14,298 nucleotides of DNA from Oscillospiraceae bacterium (GTDB lineage Bacteria > Bacillota > Clostridia > Oscillospirales > Oscillospiraceae): contig WQVW01000012.1 in the NCBI GenBank assembly GCA_009785655.1, positions 1 through 14,298 on the forward strand. The letters are read 5' to 3'. The stretch's first letter is position 1, and every line of letters begins with the position of its first letter. Position numbers and translations under genes: made by a program. The notes beneath the pieces were generated by a model that ran no database searches, had not been told where the DNA came from, and saw only the letters and a program-made list of their open reading frames with translations. Positions 13,639-14,298 of the stretch are shown here, one piece after another.

Positions 13639-13667
13639 ATTATACACGAGCACTGCCAGCTTGTCAA
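13639..13667 (-). promoter_or_regulatory. Consensus promoter of the riboswitch-controlled operon
   Basis: On the minus strand a perfect TTGACA (13662-13667) and a perfect TATAAT (13639-13644) are 17 bases apart. It starts only 7 bases after the recG stop codon and would give a leader of about 325 bases containing the riboswitch and terminator. Such a strong promoter fits control by attenuation rather than by a repressor. Confidence 0.88.
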
Positions 13668-13674
13668 GTCCGGG

Positions 13675-14298
13675 TCAATTGAGCTTATCAGCGTTTATCT
13701 CAAACAATCGCGCAATCTGTTCCGCGAGCTTTCTGTTTTCCGGCGAGTTCAGTTGCGGGTCTGCGTTCAACAGTGTTTCGGCGGCGCGTTGGGCACTTTT
13801 TAGGATTTCCATATCAGCCGCGAAGTTTGCAATCCGCATTTCCGGCAGGCCATGCTGACGGGAACCGAAGAAGTCACCCGGCCCACGGAGCTTTAAATCC
13901 TCTTCGGCGATTTTGAATCCATCGTTCGTTTCGCGCATGATTTCCAGCCGCTCACGCGATGTGTCGCCAAACAGAATGCAGTACGACTTATGCGCCCCCC
14001 TGCCGACTCTTCCGCGGAGTTGATGCAACGTCGCCAAGCCAAATCGGTCGGCGTTCTCAACGATAATCAACGCGGCATTCGGCACGTCAACGCCGACTTC
14101 GACCACCGTCGTCGCAACCAGAATATCGGCCTCGCCTTCTGTGAATGCAGACATGGCCGCGTCTTTCGTGCGAGACGCCATTTTGCCGTGAACAAGCTCC
14201 ACGCGAAGCTCCGGAAATATCTGCGTTCGCAGCATGTCGTAATGCTCTTTCGCAGATTTTAGTGTGTCTTCCTCGCCTTCTTCAACCATTGGGCATAT
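13675..14298 (-). CDS. recG: ATP-dependent DNA helicase RecG, C-terminal part
   Basis: The frame runs through the right edge of the window, so only the last 207 residues are seen (beginning ICPMVEEGE). They contain the second RecA-like helicase domain and the C-terminal region of RecG. ELVHGKMASRTKDAAMSAF, the motif V region VATTVVEVGVDVPNA, the motif VI region HQLRGRVGRG and the RecG-typical DLKLRGPGDFFGSRQHGLPE are all visible. RecG remodels branched DNA at stalled replication forks and in recombination. The part seen is intact and ends in TGA. It is a housekeeping gene unrelated in function to the corrinoid operon. No terminator lies between them, so some recG transcripts may enter the riboswitch leader. 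Confidence 0.95.
   Translation of the reverse strand: MCPMVEEGEEDTLKSAKEHYDMLRTQIFPELRVELVHGKMASRTKDAAMSAFTEGEADILVATTVVEVGVDVPNAALIIVENADRFGLATLHQLRGRVGRGAHKSYCILFGDTSRERLEIMRETNDGFKIAEEDLKLRGPGDFFGSRQHGLPEMRIANFAADMEILKSAQRAAETLLNADPQLNSPENRKLAEQIARLFEINADKLN

Noticed and set aside
13306..13674. T-box or other amino-acid leader before the phosphatase-kinase operon
   Set aside because: No T-box bulge (UGGN) context or AGGGUGGNACCGCG-like sequence was found, whereas the cobalamin core and B12 box fit well.

Overview
The window looks like chromosome from an anaerobic, Gram-positive Firmicute, probably a clostridial lineage. This is inferred from four things: a rubrerythrin, two lipoproteins with Gram-positive-style lipoboxes, strong AGGAGG-type ribosome binding sites with frequent TTG starts, and an iron-sulfur protein related to the epoxyqueuosine reductase/reductive dehalogenase group. 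No insertion sequence, phage gene, CRISPR array, tRNA or rRNA was seen. The base composition is moderate and even.

Left part (1-1.65 kb): the C-terminal end of a YfhO-like membrane protein (+) converges with, and overlaps, a minus-strand pair made of a family 2 glycosyltransferase and a GtrA-type membrane protein. Together these have the parts of the known three-component systems that decorate the cell surface with sugar carried on undecaprenyl phosphate. A divergent, complete rubrerythrin (1961-2503) follows. A 412-base gap after it holds a perfect 18-bp inverted repeat and a likely promoter.

Middle (2.8-9.1 kb, +): a five-gene operon for a ribose/galactose-type ABC importer. It has two closely related tandem substrate-binding lipoproteins, a permease, a double-cassette ATPase and a second, different permease. 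A strong 14-bp hairpin without a U-tract separates the binding proteins from the membrane components, and a textbook intrinsic terminator ends the operon.

Right part (9.1-13.7 kb, -): this is the most interesting region. Directly after recG (C-terminal part, cut by the window edge) comes a promoter with perfect -35 and -10 hexamers, then a leader that I read as a cobalamin riboswitch (GGGAA core, GGUGCGAA, GCAGUCC, B12 box ending ACCUGCC, a P1 helix and a P13 hairpin), then an intrinsic terminator, and then three closely packed genes. The first is a fusion of a HAD phosphatase to a uridine-kinase-like P-loop kinase. The second and third are a BtuC/FecD-type permease and a BtuD/FecE-type ATPase. 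The operon ends in its own terminator. The riboswitch identifies the transporter as a probable corrinoid importer and makes the fused phosphatase-kinase a candidate, apparently undescribed, corrinoid or lower-ligand salvage enzyme. No binding protein (BtuF) is present. Downstream, with its own one or two promoters, lies the iron-sulfur protein of the QueG/RdhA type, a group whose characterised members use cobalamin.

Several starts were moved from the longest open frame to the codon that follows a good ribosome binding site. The reasons are given with each gene.
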